Source of the DNA: Bacteroidota bacterium
GTDB lineage: Bacteria > Bacteroidota > Bacteroidia > Chitinophagales > Chitinophagaceae
Length of the DNA stretch: 64,000 nt
NCBI GenBank assembly: GCA_947460175.1
Contig: CANHGW010000001.1
Coordinates: 62,001 to 126,000 of the forward strand
Reading direction: 5' to 3'
The notes under the pieces were generated by a model that ran no database searches, was not told the origin of the DNA, and saw nothing but the letters and a program-made list of their open reading frames with translations. This document shows positions 7,790-16,321 of this stretch, piece by piece; position 1 is the stretch's first letter; each line of letters opens with the position of its first letter. The translations under genes and the position numbers were made by a program.

Positions 7790-8887
7790 TTACACATTCA
7801 GTTCCACCACCTTCGTAGGATCTAAATTGGCATTACGAATAGAAATATTACGAGCTATCTGTTGTGCTACATCATCAATGGCATTCTGAGAGATTGCATC
7901 TCCATTGAGGTAGGCAGGCTTGCCTTCATCACCTCCTTCTCGGATACTCATAGTGATAGGTATTTGCCCCAGAAAAGGTATTTCAAATAAATCGGCTAAT
8001 CGCTTTCCACCATCTTTGCCGAAGATGTAATATTTATTATCGGGTAATTCCAATGGAGTGAAGTAGGCCATATTTTCTACGATTCCTAATATAGGTACTT
8101 TGATTTGCGGACCATCAAACATCATAATGGCTTTCTTGGCATCGGCCAATGCTACCTCTTGAGGTGTAGTTACGATGACAGCACCTGTAACAGGGATCGT
8201 TTGCACCATGGTCAAATGAATATCTCCTGTACCTGGTGGCAAATCAATAATCAAATAATCCAAATCACCCCATAGCACATCCGTAACGAATTGCTTCAAG
8301 GCACTACTTGCCATTGGACCACGCCATACCACTGCTTGTCTATCATCGATGAGCAATCCAATACTCATGGCTTTGATACCCATTACATCGATAGGGACTA
8401 TCATGCCTTTGCCATCTACATCCTGCATCAAGGGGCGCTCGCCTTTAATCCCGAGCATGATAGGCACCGAAGGTCCGTAAATATCGGCATCCATCAAGCC
8501 TACCTTCGCACCGCCTTTTGCTAGGGCCAATGCTAGATTAACCGAAACAGTTGATTTACCAACGCCACCTTTTCCAGATCCTACTGCAATGATATTTTTA
8601 ACATTGGGCAATACCATTTTATTGTCCTTACGGTTGCTATTTACATTGGCTGTAAAGTTGACTGTAGGAATAGCATTTTTATCGACCAAAATTTTAATAG
8701 CATTTTCGCAGGCGCCACGAATCATATCTTTCAATGGGCAAGCAGGTGTCGTTAACACAACCGTAAACGAAACGTTCATCCCATCGATTACGATGTCTTT
8801 TACCATATTCAAGGTCACCAAATCTTTTCCTAAATCGGGCTCTTGCACTTGACCCAATGCTGCCAATACCTTCTCGTGTGTAATCAT
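7790..8887 (-). CDS. mrp: Mrp/ApbC-type iron-sulfur carrier ATPase
   Basis: P-loop NTPase of the Mrp/Nbp35 family that carries Fe-S clusters to apo-proteins. The N-terminal MIP18 (DUF59) domain spans about 1-85 and contains TTPACPLKDM. The deviant Walker A GSGKGGVGKST is at 103-113, with DADIYGPSVP and IIDLPPGTGD following. The C-terminal CxxC found in many Mrp proteins is replaced by ENMAYFTPLELPDNKYYIFG, a form I recall from other Bacteroidota. Length (365) is normal. It is transcribed divergently from the carboxypeptidase-regulatory-like gene. Confidence 0.93.
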   Translation of the reverse strand: MITHEKVLAALGQVQEPDLGKDLVTLNMVKDIVIDGMNVSFTVVLTTPACPLKDMIRGACENAIKILVDKNAIPTVNFTANVNSNRKDNKMVLPNVKNIIAVGSGKGGVGKSTVSVNLALALAKGGAKVGLMDADIYGPSVPIMLGIKGERPLMQDVDGKGMIVPIDVMGIKAMSIGLLIDDRQAVVWRGPMASSALKQFVTDVLWGDLDYLIIDLPPGTGDIHLTMVQTIPVTGAVIVTTPQEVALADAKKAIMMFDGPQIKVPILGIVENMAYFTPLELPDNKYYIFGKDGGKRLADLFEIPFLGQIPITMSIREGGDEGKPAYLNGDAISQNAIDDVAQQIARNISIRNANLDPTKVVELNV

Positions 8888-8951
8888 TCTAAACTATTGT
8901 TAAATCAACGGCACAAATGTACATACAAATAATTTTATAGACGTTTTACTT

Positions 8952-8959
8952 TACCTTTG
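8952..8959 (+). promoter_or_regulatory. -7 element TACCTTTG of a leaderless promoter
   Basis: Perfect match to TAnnTTTG, ending 4 bp before the GTG start of the downstream gene. Transcription would begin at or next to the start codon. Confidence 0.6.
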
Positions 8960-8963
8960 AAAA

Positions 8964-9596
8964 GTGAGAAAACTATTATTATTTCTTATACTCCATGTAG
9001 GCTGTATTCAAATTTCACAAGCTCAATACGGCTTTGATAATATGGTGGAACTAACGGGTGTAGTAATGAGTGGTGACAGCCTTCGTTATTTACCTTTTGT
9101 AACTGTGTCTATTCCTAGCAAAGACCTTGGTACCATGTCGAGTGAGAAAGGCGTTTTTAGTCTTATTGCTGAAAAAGGCGATACGCTTGAATTTTCTTAT
9201 TTAGGCTATCGCAAAAAACGCTATATCATTCCCAAGGAGTTAAGTTCTAACCGCTATTCGGTAATACAACTCATGGTACAGGATACATTCTACCTTCCTG
9301 TCACAATTATACGACCACAACTTACGAAGGAACAATTTCAACAAGCTTTTGAGACATGGCATGTACCTGACGATAAGTATGAATCGGCTCGTAAAAACAC
9401 AGAGTTTCAAACTATGCGTATGCTTGCGTTTACATTGCCAAAAGATGGCAGGGAAAACCAACATGCTTATCAAAATATGTTAGCTCAACGCAATTATTGG
9501 GCAGGGCAACAACCTCCTATGACCATCTTTAGTCCCTTGGCTTGGATGGACTTTTTTAAGGCTTGGAAACGGGGCGATTTTAGAAGGAAGAAATAG
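8964..9596 (+). CDS. Carboxypeptidase-regulatory-like secreted protein
   Basis: Begins with GTG just after a -7 box, so the mRNA is predicted to be leaderless. Residues 1-20 are a signal peptide. A CarboxypepD_reg-like/CNA-B beta domain follows (about 27-105): VELTGVVMSGDSLRYLPFVT and DTLEFSYLGYRKKRYIIP are typical, as in the N-termini of TonB-dependent receptors. The rest is helical and ends in a basic tail (AWKRGDFRRKK). A second copy of the last 25 codons lies 2.5 kb downstream. Function unknown; it probably resides in the periplasm or outer membrane. Confidence 0.78.
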   Translation: MRKLLLFLILHVGCIQISQAQYGFDNMVELTGVVMSGDSLRYLPFVTVSIPSKDLGTMSSEKGVFSLIAEKGDTLEFSYLGYRKKRYIIPKELSSNRYSVIQLMVQDTFYLPVTIIRPQLTKEQFQQAFETWHVPDDKYESARKNTEFQTMRMLAFTLPKDGRENQHAYQNMLAQRNYWAGQQPPMTIFSPLAWMDFFKAWKRGDFRRKK

Positions 9597-9640
9597 AGTG
9601 GAAATAAACTACTCCTCGACTAATATTTGTATTTTATTTA

Positions 9641-11860
9641 TTAATTGAAAAGACTCACTCTTTTTACAAATACTTTATTGTCGACACTAATTTTAACTAG
9701 ATAAATTGCATCTGTCAAATTTTCAAAAGTTATTGGCAATATAGAAGCTCCTGATTTTAATTGGATCTTTTTTATCGACATTTGTTTGCCAAATAAATCA
9801 AAAACAGCTACAGTGACAACTTGTTCAGTTGGTAGAACAATTTCAACTTTAGAAATCCCTTTCGATGGGTTTGGATAAATATCGCCTAAAGTAATATCAA
9901 TCACTTCTAAATCATTTATTGAATTTGGTTGCCCACAGAATAATCCAGAAGGTGTATCACCAAATATAAACCAACTTCTTGTATTCGAAAGGCTATCTCT
10001 TGCACTTTGTGCATTCGTACCGTATGACATTCCTGTTCCATTAAAGTTAATGGATGAAGGGCATTGAGGATTTGCATTCCATCCAATTAATGTGTTGGAA
10101 TAATTTTCACAATCGATAGCGCTATTAGTTATAATGTTTTGCATATTGACATTCGATTTCAATTGCCAGTTTCCCAGTGATTGATTAAATGAAGTAGCTC
10201 CGGAAAACATTTCAGACATGTCATTTACTTGTGCTGTGTTCCAAGTATTTAATGCTTTATTAAAAGAAGTTGCGTTATAAAACATCAAACTCATATTATT
10301 AATTCCTGCTGTATTCCATGCATTTAAATCTTGATTAAATGAAGTTGCAGAATTGAACATGTAACTTGTATTTTTGACATTTGATACATTCCAATTATTA
10401 ACAGGTTGATTAAATTGAGAAGCTTGAAAAAAAGCAACACTCATGTCAGTTACATTACCCGTACTCCAATTAGCAATTGATTGATTAAAGTTTGTAGCAC
10501 CAGCAAAAATCCACGACATTGAAGTTACATTAGTTGTATTCCAATTACCAATAGGTTGATTAAAAACAGAAGCGTCTTTAAATAAAGAATTAAAAGAGGT
10601 AACATTTACAGTATTCCAACTGCCAATAGGTTGATTAAATGATGATGCTCCATTAAACATGGAATTCATATTGGTTACATTGGAAGTAATCCAACTTCCT
10701 ATATTTTGATTAAACGAATTTGCCATTTGAAACATTGAATTCATATTGGTTACATTGGATGTATTCCAACTCATAATATTTTGATTGAAATTGTTAGCAT
10801 AGTTAAACATAGATTCCATACTCGTTACATTTGCCGTATTCCAATTATTCAAATTTTGATTAAAAGACTGCGCATTTTGAAACATTGAATTCATTGTTGT
10901 TACATTCGATGTATTCCAATTTCCGATTGGTTGATTGAATAATTTTGCATTTTTAAACATAGCGTTCGTGCTTTGAAGGCTCCCGGTATTCCAATTACCA
11001 ATTGGCTGATTGAACAATGTATCATTTTCAAACATTGAATTCATTGTTAACACACTTGCTGTATTCCATGCACCAATAGGTTGATTAAATGCATACGCAT
11101 TCAAAAACATGAAACTCATATCACCCACATTGGATGTATTCCAATTATTGAGGTTTTGGTTAAATGACGTTGCATTTAAAAACATTGAATTCATATCTGC
11201 TACATTCGAAGTATTCCAAGTACCAATGGGTTGATTGAAATTTGTTGCACCGTGAAACATCCAATTCATTGTAATCACATTGGATGTATTCCAATTTGAA
11301 ATATCCTGATTAAAGTTAAATGCTTCATAAAACAATGCCCCCATTGTTAAAACATTCGATGTATTCCATTGATTCATATTGGCTGGTCCATTTAAACTTT
11401 TACATCCCCCAAACATAAACGACATATCATTTAATGCTGTTAGGTTAGGTACATCAGTAGCAGAAATATTCAAATTTGAGCACCCGTTAAATGCATATTG
11501 CATACTTGACCATATTACATTACCCCATTGTTCAATATCAAGAAGTCTTTTTTTGTCAAGTCCATTATCAATAAATATTCGATTAAAATTAGTAGGGCCG
11601 ATACTCAAGCGAATAGTTGCTCCCACTGGCAAGCCAGATAAATTAAAGGTAGAGCCTGAAAAAGTACCCGAACCACTTTGACCAGCAGGAATAGTCTCCC
11701 ATGTATAGTTTGTCACACCTGATGTTTCTACGTTAAAGGTTAATTGAGTTGGCCCTGAACCCAATGTATCTAAATTCCATTTTGTAATGAATGGCTGTGC
11801 AGAAACATGGAATGACAATAAAATGCAAAATGAAAATAAAAGTTTAATAAAGTTATTCAT
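9641..11860 (-). CDS. BspA/DUF285 repeat surface protein with T9SS domain (copy 1)
   Basis: Signal peptide (1-21, ending HVSAQ), a beta domain (about 22-100, [20 protein letters not shown]), then about 17 units of a 25-residue DUF285 (BspA-type leucine-rich-like) repeat. Its core is WNTSNVTxMNSMFxxAxxFN, with FNQxIG starting the next turn. A T9SS sorting domain closes the protein ([15 protein letters not shown] to VKRVSLFN). Repeats of this class form amphipathic solenoids and are used by surface adhesins. Their DNA is known as PARCEL elements, shared between mycoplasmas, Bacteroidota and protists. It is the first of three tandem paralogues on this strand. Confidence 0.9.
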   Translation of the reverse strand: MNNFIKLLFSFCILLSFHVSAQPFITKWNLDTLGSGPTQLTFNVETSGVTNYTWETIPAGQSGSGTFSGSTFNLSGLPVGATIRLSIGPTNFNRIFIDNGLDKKRLLDIEQWGNVIWSSMQYAFNGCSNLNISATDVPNLTALNDMSFMFGGCKSLNGPANMNQWNTSNVLTMGALFYEAFNFNQDISNWNTSNVITMNWMFHGATNFNQPIGTWNTSNVADMNSMFLNATSFNQNLNNWNTSNVGDMSFMFLNAYAFNQPIGAWNTASVLTMNSMFENDTLFNQPIGNWNTGSLQSTNAMFKNAKLFNQPIGNWNTSNVTTMNSMFQNAQSFNQNLNNWNTANVTSMESMFNYANNFNQNIMSWNTSNVTNMNSMFQMANSFNQNIGSWITSNVTNMNSMFNGASSFNQPIGSWNTVNVTSFNSLFKDASVFNQPIGNWNTTNVTSMSWIFAGATNFNQSIANWSTGNVTDMSVAFFQASQFNQPVNNWNVSNVKNTSYMFNSATSFNQDLNAWNTAGINNMSLMFYNATSFNKALNTWNTAQVNDMSEMFSGATSFNQSLGNWQLKSNVNMQNIITNSAIDCENYSNTLIGWNANPQCPSSINFNGTGMSYGTNAQSARDSLSNTRSWFIFGDTPSGLFCGQPNSINDLEVIDITLGDIYPNPSKGISKVEIVLPTEQVVTVAVFDLFGKQMSIKKIQLKSGASILPITFENLTDAIYLVKISVDNKVFVKRVSLFN

Positions 11861-11888
11861 AGTTAAGGATTAAAGTAAAATACGTTAA

Positions 11889-11896
11889 CAAAGTTA
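11889..11896 (-). promoter_or_regulatory. -7 element of DUF285 copy 1 (TAACTTTG)
   Basis: Perfect TAnnTTTG on the minus strand, 29 bp before the ATG and followed by TTAACG. The same box and following WTAAC occur at the same distance before copies 2 and 3. Confidence 0.6.
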
Positions 11897-11970
11897 ATCC
11901 TTTTTTTCACTAAATAAACAATCTTTTCAACGAAGACAATTATAGAAGATATACAACAACGTTATACTTA

Positions 11971-11978
11971 TAGTTTTG
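11971..11978 (+). promoter_or_regulatory. -7 element TAGTTTTG before the orphan 25-codon tail
   Basis: Exact TAnnTTTG followed by CTTT and then ATG, the same geometry as the leaderless promoter of the parent gene at 8952. The bases before it (ACGTT..TACTT) resemble those before the parent promoter. Confidence 0.5.
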
Positions 11979-11982
11979 CTTT

Positions 11983-12060
11983 ATGACCATCTTTAGCCCC
12001 TTGGCTTGGATGGACTTTTTTAAGGCTTGGAAGCGTGGTGATTTTAGGAGAAAAAAATAG
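11983..12060 (+). pseudogene. Orphan 3' copy of the carboxypeptidase-regulatory-like gene (possible micro-gene)
   Basis: A 79-bp segment (11982-12060) aligns without gaps to 9518-9596, the end of the gene at 8964. It encodes exactly the same last 25 residues (begins MTIFSPLAWMDFF, ends GDFRRKK) and the stop. The seven differences are all synonymous third-position changes. The ATG corresponds to an internal Met of the parent and here follows a TAnnTTTG box by four bases. It could be the relic of a paralogue with a large internal deletion, or an expressed 25-residue micro-protein. It converges on DUF285 copy 2, whose stop is 4 bp away. Confidence 0.7.
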
Positions 12061-12064
12061 GTCT

Positions 12065-13753
12065 TTATCGAATCAAATTAAACCTCAGTACTATTCGTTC
12101 TTGATCCAAATCAAGTTGAACAAAATTTAGCCCTAGGGCTAAATTGGAAGTTGGTATGTAAAATTTGTTTACCCCTTGATATACTTGGAATTGAGTTTCT
12201 TGAACAATTTTTCCATATACATCCATTATTTTTATCCTGGTATTTTGATCCAAGTTGCTTTTTATAGTTAACTGAGGGTTTCCAAAACTTGGATTTGGTG
12301 AAATACATGCCTCAGCTTGCTTGTCGTCTTCAATATTTGATAGCCCATTCGGATTACAAACATATCCTGTAGGATAGTCACCAATAAAGTTCCAACCTTT
12401 AATATTATCTAAATTTGTTCTGGAAGTCAAGGCATCTAAGCCATACAGTAAGCCATTTGCTCCAAGTGTTAAAACGTTTGGTGTCAGAACATTGGAATTC
12501 CATCCATTTAATGTTGCCGTGTAATTTGCACAGTTGAGCCCTGAATAACTTAACATACCGTACATACCTGTTACATTCTGAATATCCCAAGTACCAATGG
12601 GTTGGTTAAAGTTACTGGCTCCATAAAACATATTATCCATAGTACTAACATTTTGTGTATTCCAGTTACCCATGGGTTGGTTAAAATTGATGGCAAATTC
12701 AAACATCCAATTCATACCTACTACATTCTGTATATTCCAATTTTCTATGGGTTGGTTAAAGTTACTGGCATTGGCAAACATTCCATTCATACTGTTTACG
12801 TTCTGTGTATTCCAATTTCCTATGGATTGATTAAACATAATGGCATTACGAAACATACTAGTCATATTGATTACATTATGAGTATTCCAGTTCCCTATCG
12901 GTTGATTAAAGTTATTGGTATTGGCAAACATATTATACATATCAACTACATTTTGGGTGTTCCAATTCCCAATTGGTTGGTTAAAGTTGGCTTCATAAAA
13001 CATCCAACTCATATGCGTTACATTCTGTGTATTCCAATTTCCTATAGGTTGATTAAATGAAGTAGCAGAACGAAACATACTACTCATTTTAGTAACAAAG
13101 GAAACATCCCAATTCCCAATTGGTTGATTAAAAGATGTCGCTAATCCGAACATGAAGGTCATATCCGTTACACTTTGAGTATTCCATAAACCGATAGGAC
13201 CATTAAAACTTGAAGCTTCTCCAAATAACATCGACATATCTGTAATAGTAGATGTATTCCATGTCCCTATATTCGTTGGCCCTATCAAACTACTACATGC
13301 TCTAAACATTGCAGACATACTTGTAACAGATGTCAAATCGGGCACATCTGTTGCATTGCAATTTAAGTTTTGACAACCATAAAATGCATCTTCCATGCTT
13401 GACCATTTTACACCTCCCCACTGTTCAACATCTATTAATCTGTTTTTATCATTTCCATTATTAATATTTATTCGATTAAAATTAGTTGTATCAATAGACA
13501 ATCGTATGGTAGAACCAACTGGCAAGCCAGTTATTGTAGCTGTTGTACCAGTAAATGTTCCTGAACCATTCGTTCCTGCTGGTATAGTCTCCCAAGTATA
13601 ATCCACTACGCCTGTAGTACCAACACCAAAGCTTAATTGAGTGGCACCCGAACCTGGTATCGACAAATCCCACTTTGTAACAAACGGCTGCGCTACTGCA
13701 TTAAAAGAAATTAGAAAAAATAATGTAAGGAAAAGTTTAGTAAAGTTGTTCAT
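12065..13753 (-). CDS. BspA/DUF285 repeat surface protein with T9SS domain (copy 2)
   Basis: The start is placed at the ATG at 13753 (MNNFTKLFLTLFFLISFNAV), because the -7 box lies inside any longer frame and copies 1 and 3 begin the same way. After the signal peptide come the shared beta domain, about ten 25-residue DUF285 units ([13 protein letters not shown] is the commonest turn), a cysteine-containing cap (LNCANYTATLNGWN) and a C-terminal T9SS domain (ACISPNPSFGNPQLTIK). One unit is a residue short (FYEANFNQP). It is shorter than copies 1 and 3, as expected for unit gain and loss. Likely a cell-surface or secreted adhesin. Confidence 0.9.
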   Translation of the reverse strand: MNNFTKLFLTLFFLISFNAVAQPFVTKWDLSIPGSGATQLSFGVGTTGVVDYTWETIPAGTNGSGTFTGTTATITGLPVGSTIRLSIDTTNFNRININNGNDKNRLIDVEQWGGVKWSSMEDAFYGCQNLNCNATDVPDLTSVTSMSAMFRACSSLIGPTNIGTWNTSTITDMSMLFGEASSFNGPIGLWNTQSVTDMTFMFGLATSFNQPIGNWDVSFVTKMSSMFRSATSFNQPIGNWNTQNVTHMSWMFYEANFNQPIGNWNTQNVVDMYNMFANTNNFNQPIGNWNTHNVINMTSMFRNAIMFNQSIGNWNTQNVNSMNGMFANASNFNQPIENWNIQNVVGMNWMFEFAINFNQPMGNWNTQNVSTMDNMFYGASNFNQPIGTWDIQNVTGMYGMLSYSGLNCANYTATLNGWNSNVLTPNVLTLGANGLLYGLDALTSRTNLDNIKGWNFIGDYPTGYVCNPNGLSNIEDDKQAEACISPNPSFGNPQLTIKSNLDQNTRIKIMDVYGKIVQETQFQVYQGVNKFYIPTSNLALGLNFVQLDLDQERIVLRFNLIR

Positions 13754-13782
13754 AGCTTCTAAAGTGAGGTAAAACCTGTTAT

Positions 13783-13790
13783 CGAATTTA
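13783..13790 (-). promoter_or_regulatory. -7 element of DUF285 copy 2 (TAAATTCG)
   Basis: Minus-strand TAAATTCG followed by ATAAC, 29 bp before the ATG at 13753. It is identical to the box before copy 3. Confidence 0.5.
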
Positions 13791-13815
13791 GTGCTTTTTA
13801 GCAATAAAAAAAAGG

Positions 13816-13842
13816 ATCAAGCATGCTTTAACAAGCAGTGGA
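13816..13842. repeat. Upstream repeat shared by DUF285 copies 2 and 3 (first copy)
   Basis: Twenty-seven bases with two mismatches to 16149-16175. It begins 62 bp upstream of the start of copy 2 and contains a GCATGC palindrome. It shows that the duplicated unit included the promoter region. Confidence 0.7.
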
Positions 13843-13864
13843 AATTAAATTGTACAAAAAAACT

Positions 13865-16087
13865 TTACTCTACGATTACCTTAGCTACAAACCTTCCGCA
13901 TTTAACATAATAAACACCTTTCACAAGTGCACTTACATCAATTTCATTTTCATAGGTAGTGAGTATGAGTTGACCAAGGGTGTTGTACAATTCCTTTTTA
14001 GTATTTTGCAGAGTAGAAAACTTGGATGAAATATTGACTTTATCCTTAGCAGGATTTGGATAGATTATAATTTTATCATTATTTGAATATTCATCCAAAC
14101 CAATGCCCATTACAGTATAACATGCTGAGGTATCGGTGCAGCCATTCATCGTGACGGCCACAGCATACGAACCATTGGCAGAAGCCGTGAAATTCTGGTT
14201 TGTTTCGCCGGTGATGGCTTGGTAGGGATTGCAACGCAACCATTGGTAGCTGGCTCCAGCGGCATTGGCGCTCAGTAAGACCCCTGATTGTGAAACGGTC
14301 GTATCGACGGTGTTAATTGTGAGCACCATGGTCAGCATGCTGTCGCAACCGCTTTGACTCACCAGGGTATCGTAATAAATTCCACCGCTGCTCAGTACCT
14401 GTCCGTTGAAAAAGTAGGAACCGCAGGCGGTCACTTCGCTGACTCCCTGTTGCGGCGTGCAGCAAATACCGGTATCAAGAGAATCTCCGTTAATCATCCA
14501 GCCTTTTGTATTGATGAGAACATTTCTAGAACCTTGGGCATTGAGCAGGTATTTCAAATTCAGCGCGCCCAAATTTCGATTATACGGCACATTGGCATTT
14601 GCAGCCCAACCGTTCAATGTGGCAGAATAATTCAAGCAATCCATACCGCAATTATTCAGAAGGCCAATAAGTATCACATTTCCGGGCAACACCCAGTTAC
14701 CCAACGATTGATTAAAGGATGTAGCGCCCGAAAACATATATCGTATGTCGAAGGCGCTGTTGATATTCCAGTTGGCCAAGGGCTGATTAAATGAAGTAGC
14801 ATTTTGAAACATATAGCTCAGGTAAACTACATTCTGGGTATTCCAGTTTCCGATAGGCTGATTGAAAGTAACAGCGCCATGAAACATTGTCTGCATGGTT
14901 GTAACACTCTGCGTATTCCAGGATGCAATTGGTTGATTAAAGGACACAGCCCCACTGAACATATAACTCAAATTGGTAACATTTTGTGTATTCCAAGTGC
15001 CAATGGGTTGATTAAAGGAGATGGCACCGGCAAACATATATCCCATGTGGGTTACACTCTGTGTATTCCAGGAATTGAGTGGCTGATTAAAGGCTTGTGC
15101 AACATTGAAAACCCCATTCATATTAGTGACGCTGGCCGTATTCCAAGTCCCAACAGGCTGATTAAAACTTGATGCAAAAGCAAACAAATAGCTCATGTTG
15201 GTTACATTCTGCGTATTCCAGGCTCCAATGGGTTGATTAAAGGAAATGGCATGTTTAAACATCTTGGTCAAATCAAGCGCGTTCTGCATATTCCAGATAC
15301 CCAGGGGTTGATTAAAGGACGTCGCATATTCAAACATGGAGCGAAAATTGGTAACCGATGATACATTCCAGTTTCCGATGGGTTGATTAAACGAGGAGTC
15401 TATATAGAACATGCTTTCCATACTGGTTGCACTGCTCACGTTCCAAGTTCCGATAGGCTGATTAAATGCGTGGGCGCTACAAAACATAGAATCGAAAATC
15501 TGCACGTTCGATACATTCCAGGCGGACAGGTTCTGATTAAAAATCTTGTCACCCATAAACAGCATTTTCATCGTGGTGATGTTCGACACATTCCAGCTAT
15601 TGATATTGGCAGGGCCATTCAGCGCGTAACAAAATTTAAACATTGCATTCATGCTTGTAACACCCGACAAATCAGGTACATCTGTTGCAGAAATCGTTAA
15701 ATTATGACAATGTTCAAAAGCCCTGTGCATGGTAGTCCAGTGCACGCCACCCCATTGTACTACATCCACCAATCGGGCGGTATCCAATCCGTTGAAAACG
15801 TTGAATCCATGAAAATGCGTGGTGTCAATGGAAAGACGGATCATAGCCCCCATCGGTAATCCGCTGATTGTGGCCACTGAGCCGTTAAAGGTGCCAGAAC
15901 CATTTTGTCCAGCAGGTATCGTTTCCCAGGTATAACTCACCGATCCCGTGGTACCCACACCAAAGGTCAGTTGGGTTGGGCCGGAGCCCTGAGTTGAAAG
16001 ATTCCATTTGGTGATGAAGGGCTGTGCAACTGCATTAAAAGAAATTAGAAAACAAAATGTCAGTAATAGTTTGGTAAATTTGTTCAT
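13865..16087 (-). CDS. BspA/DUF285 repeat surface protein with Ig-like and T9SS domains (copy 3)
   Basis: The start is placed at the ATG at 16087 (MNKFTKLLLTFCFLISFNAV). The order is signal peptide, shared beta domain ([17 protein letters not shown]), about 13 DUF285 units, a cysteine cap (GMDCLNYSATLNGW), then an extra region absent from copies 1 and 2. That region has a CCTPQQGVSEVTACGSYFFN module and an Ig-like SYQWLRCNPYQAITGETN module, and is followed by the T9SS domain (IIYPNPAKDKVNISSK). Its base composition is visibly richer in G+C than copies 1 and 2, especially in the repeats and extra modules. This suggests separate acquisition or recombination with a foreign allele. Confidence 0.9.
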   Translation of the reverse strand: MNKFTKLLLTFCFLISFNAVAQPFITKWNLSTQGSGPTQLTFGVGTTGSVSYTWETIPAGQNGSGTFNGSVATISGLPMGAMIRLSIDTTHFHGFNVFNGLDTARLVDVVQWGGVHWTTMHRAFEHCHNLTISATDVPDLSGVTSMNAMFKFCYALNGPANINSWNVSNITTMKMLFMGDKIFNQNLSAWNVSNVQIFDSMFCSAHAFNQPIGTWNVSSATSMESMFYIDSSFNQPIGNWNVSSVTNFRSMFEYATSFNQPLGIWNMQNALDLTKMFKHAISFNQPIGAWNTQNVTNMSYLFAFASSFNQPVGTWNTASVTNMNGVFNVAQAFNQPLNSWNTQSVTHMGYMFAGAISFNQPIGTWNTQNVTNLSYMFSGAVSFNQPIASWNTQSVTTMQTMFHGAVTFNQPIGNWNTQNVVYLSYMFQNATSFNQPLANWNINSAFDIRYMFSGATSFNQSLGNWVLPGNVILIGLLNNCGMDCLNYSATLNGWAANANVPYNRNLGALNLKYLLNAQGSRNVLINTKGWMINGDSLDTGICCTPQQGVSEVTACGSYFFNGQVLSSGGIYYDTLVSQSGCDSMLTMVLTINTVDTTVSQSGVLLSANAAGASYQWLRCNPYQAITGETNQNFTASANGSYAVAVTMNGCTDTSACYTVMGIGLDEYSNNDKIIIYPNPAKDKVNISSKFSTLQNTKKELYNTLGQLILTTYENEIDVSALVKGVYYVKCGRFVAKVIVE

Positions 16088-16115
16088 AGCATGTTGGTTA
16101 AGCAAAAATCGTTAA

Positions 16116-16123
16116 CGAATTTA
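16116..16123 (-). promoter_or_regulatory. -7 element of DUF285 copy 3 (TAAATTCG)
   Basis: Minus-strand TAAATTCG followed by TTAACG, 28 bp before the ATG at 16087. This is the same arrangement as in copies 1 and 2. Confidence 0.5.
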
Positions 16124-16148
16124 AGGTTTATTCTTTAATAATAAAACA

Positions 16149-16175
16149 ATCAAGTATGCTTTAACAAGCAGAGGA
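16149..16175. repeat. Upstream repeat shared by DUF285 copies 2 and 3 (second copy)
   Basis: Partner of 13816-13842 with two mismatches, at nearly the same distance (61 bp) from its gene. Confidence 0.7.
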
Positions 16176-16279
16176 CTTTATACACGAATAGATTTAATGA
16201 TTAAAGACCACTTTTAATTCTTACAAGAATTGATTTTCTTGAGATCGAAAATTCTGTATAATTTCTATTTTTTTTCTAT

Positions 16280-16305
16280 AAAAAAAACGCCCGATTACTC
16301 GAGCG
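16280..16305 (-). terminator. Rho-independent terminator of secA
   Basis: On the minus strand, CGCTCGA, loop GTAA, then TCGGGCG (7 bp with one G-U pair), followed by eight T. It begins 16 bp after the secA stop. Confidence 0.85.
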
Positions 16306-16321
16306 CTTTTCAATTTTTATT

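Noticed and set aside
12602-15700. Long open frames on the plus strand opposite the DUF285 genes (12602-13060, 14354-14794, 14804-15172, 15383-15700)
   Set aside because: They run antisense to strongly coding repeats and are open only because the repeat period is a multiple of three. Their products are repeats without signal peptide or promoter.
9641-16087. Regular repeats reminiscent of a CRISPR array
   Set aside because: The period is 75 bp of continuous coding sequence with degenerate units and no unique spacers. It encodes the DUF285 repeats.
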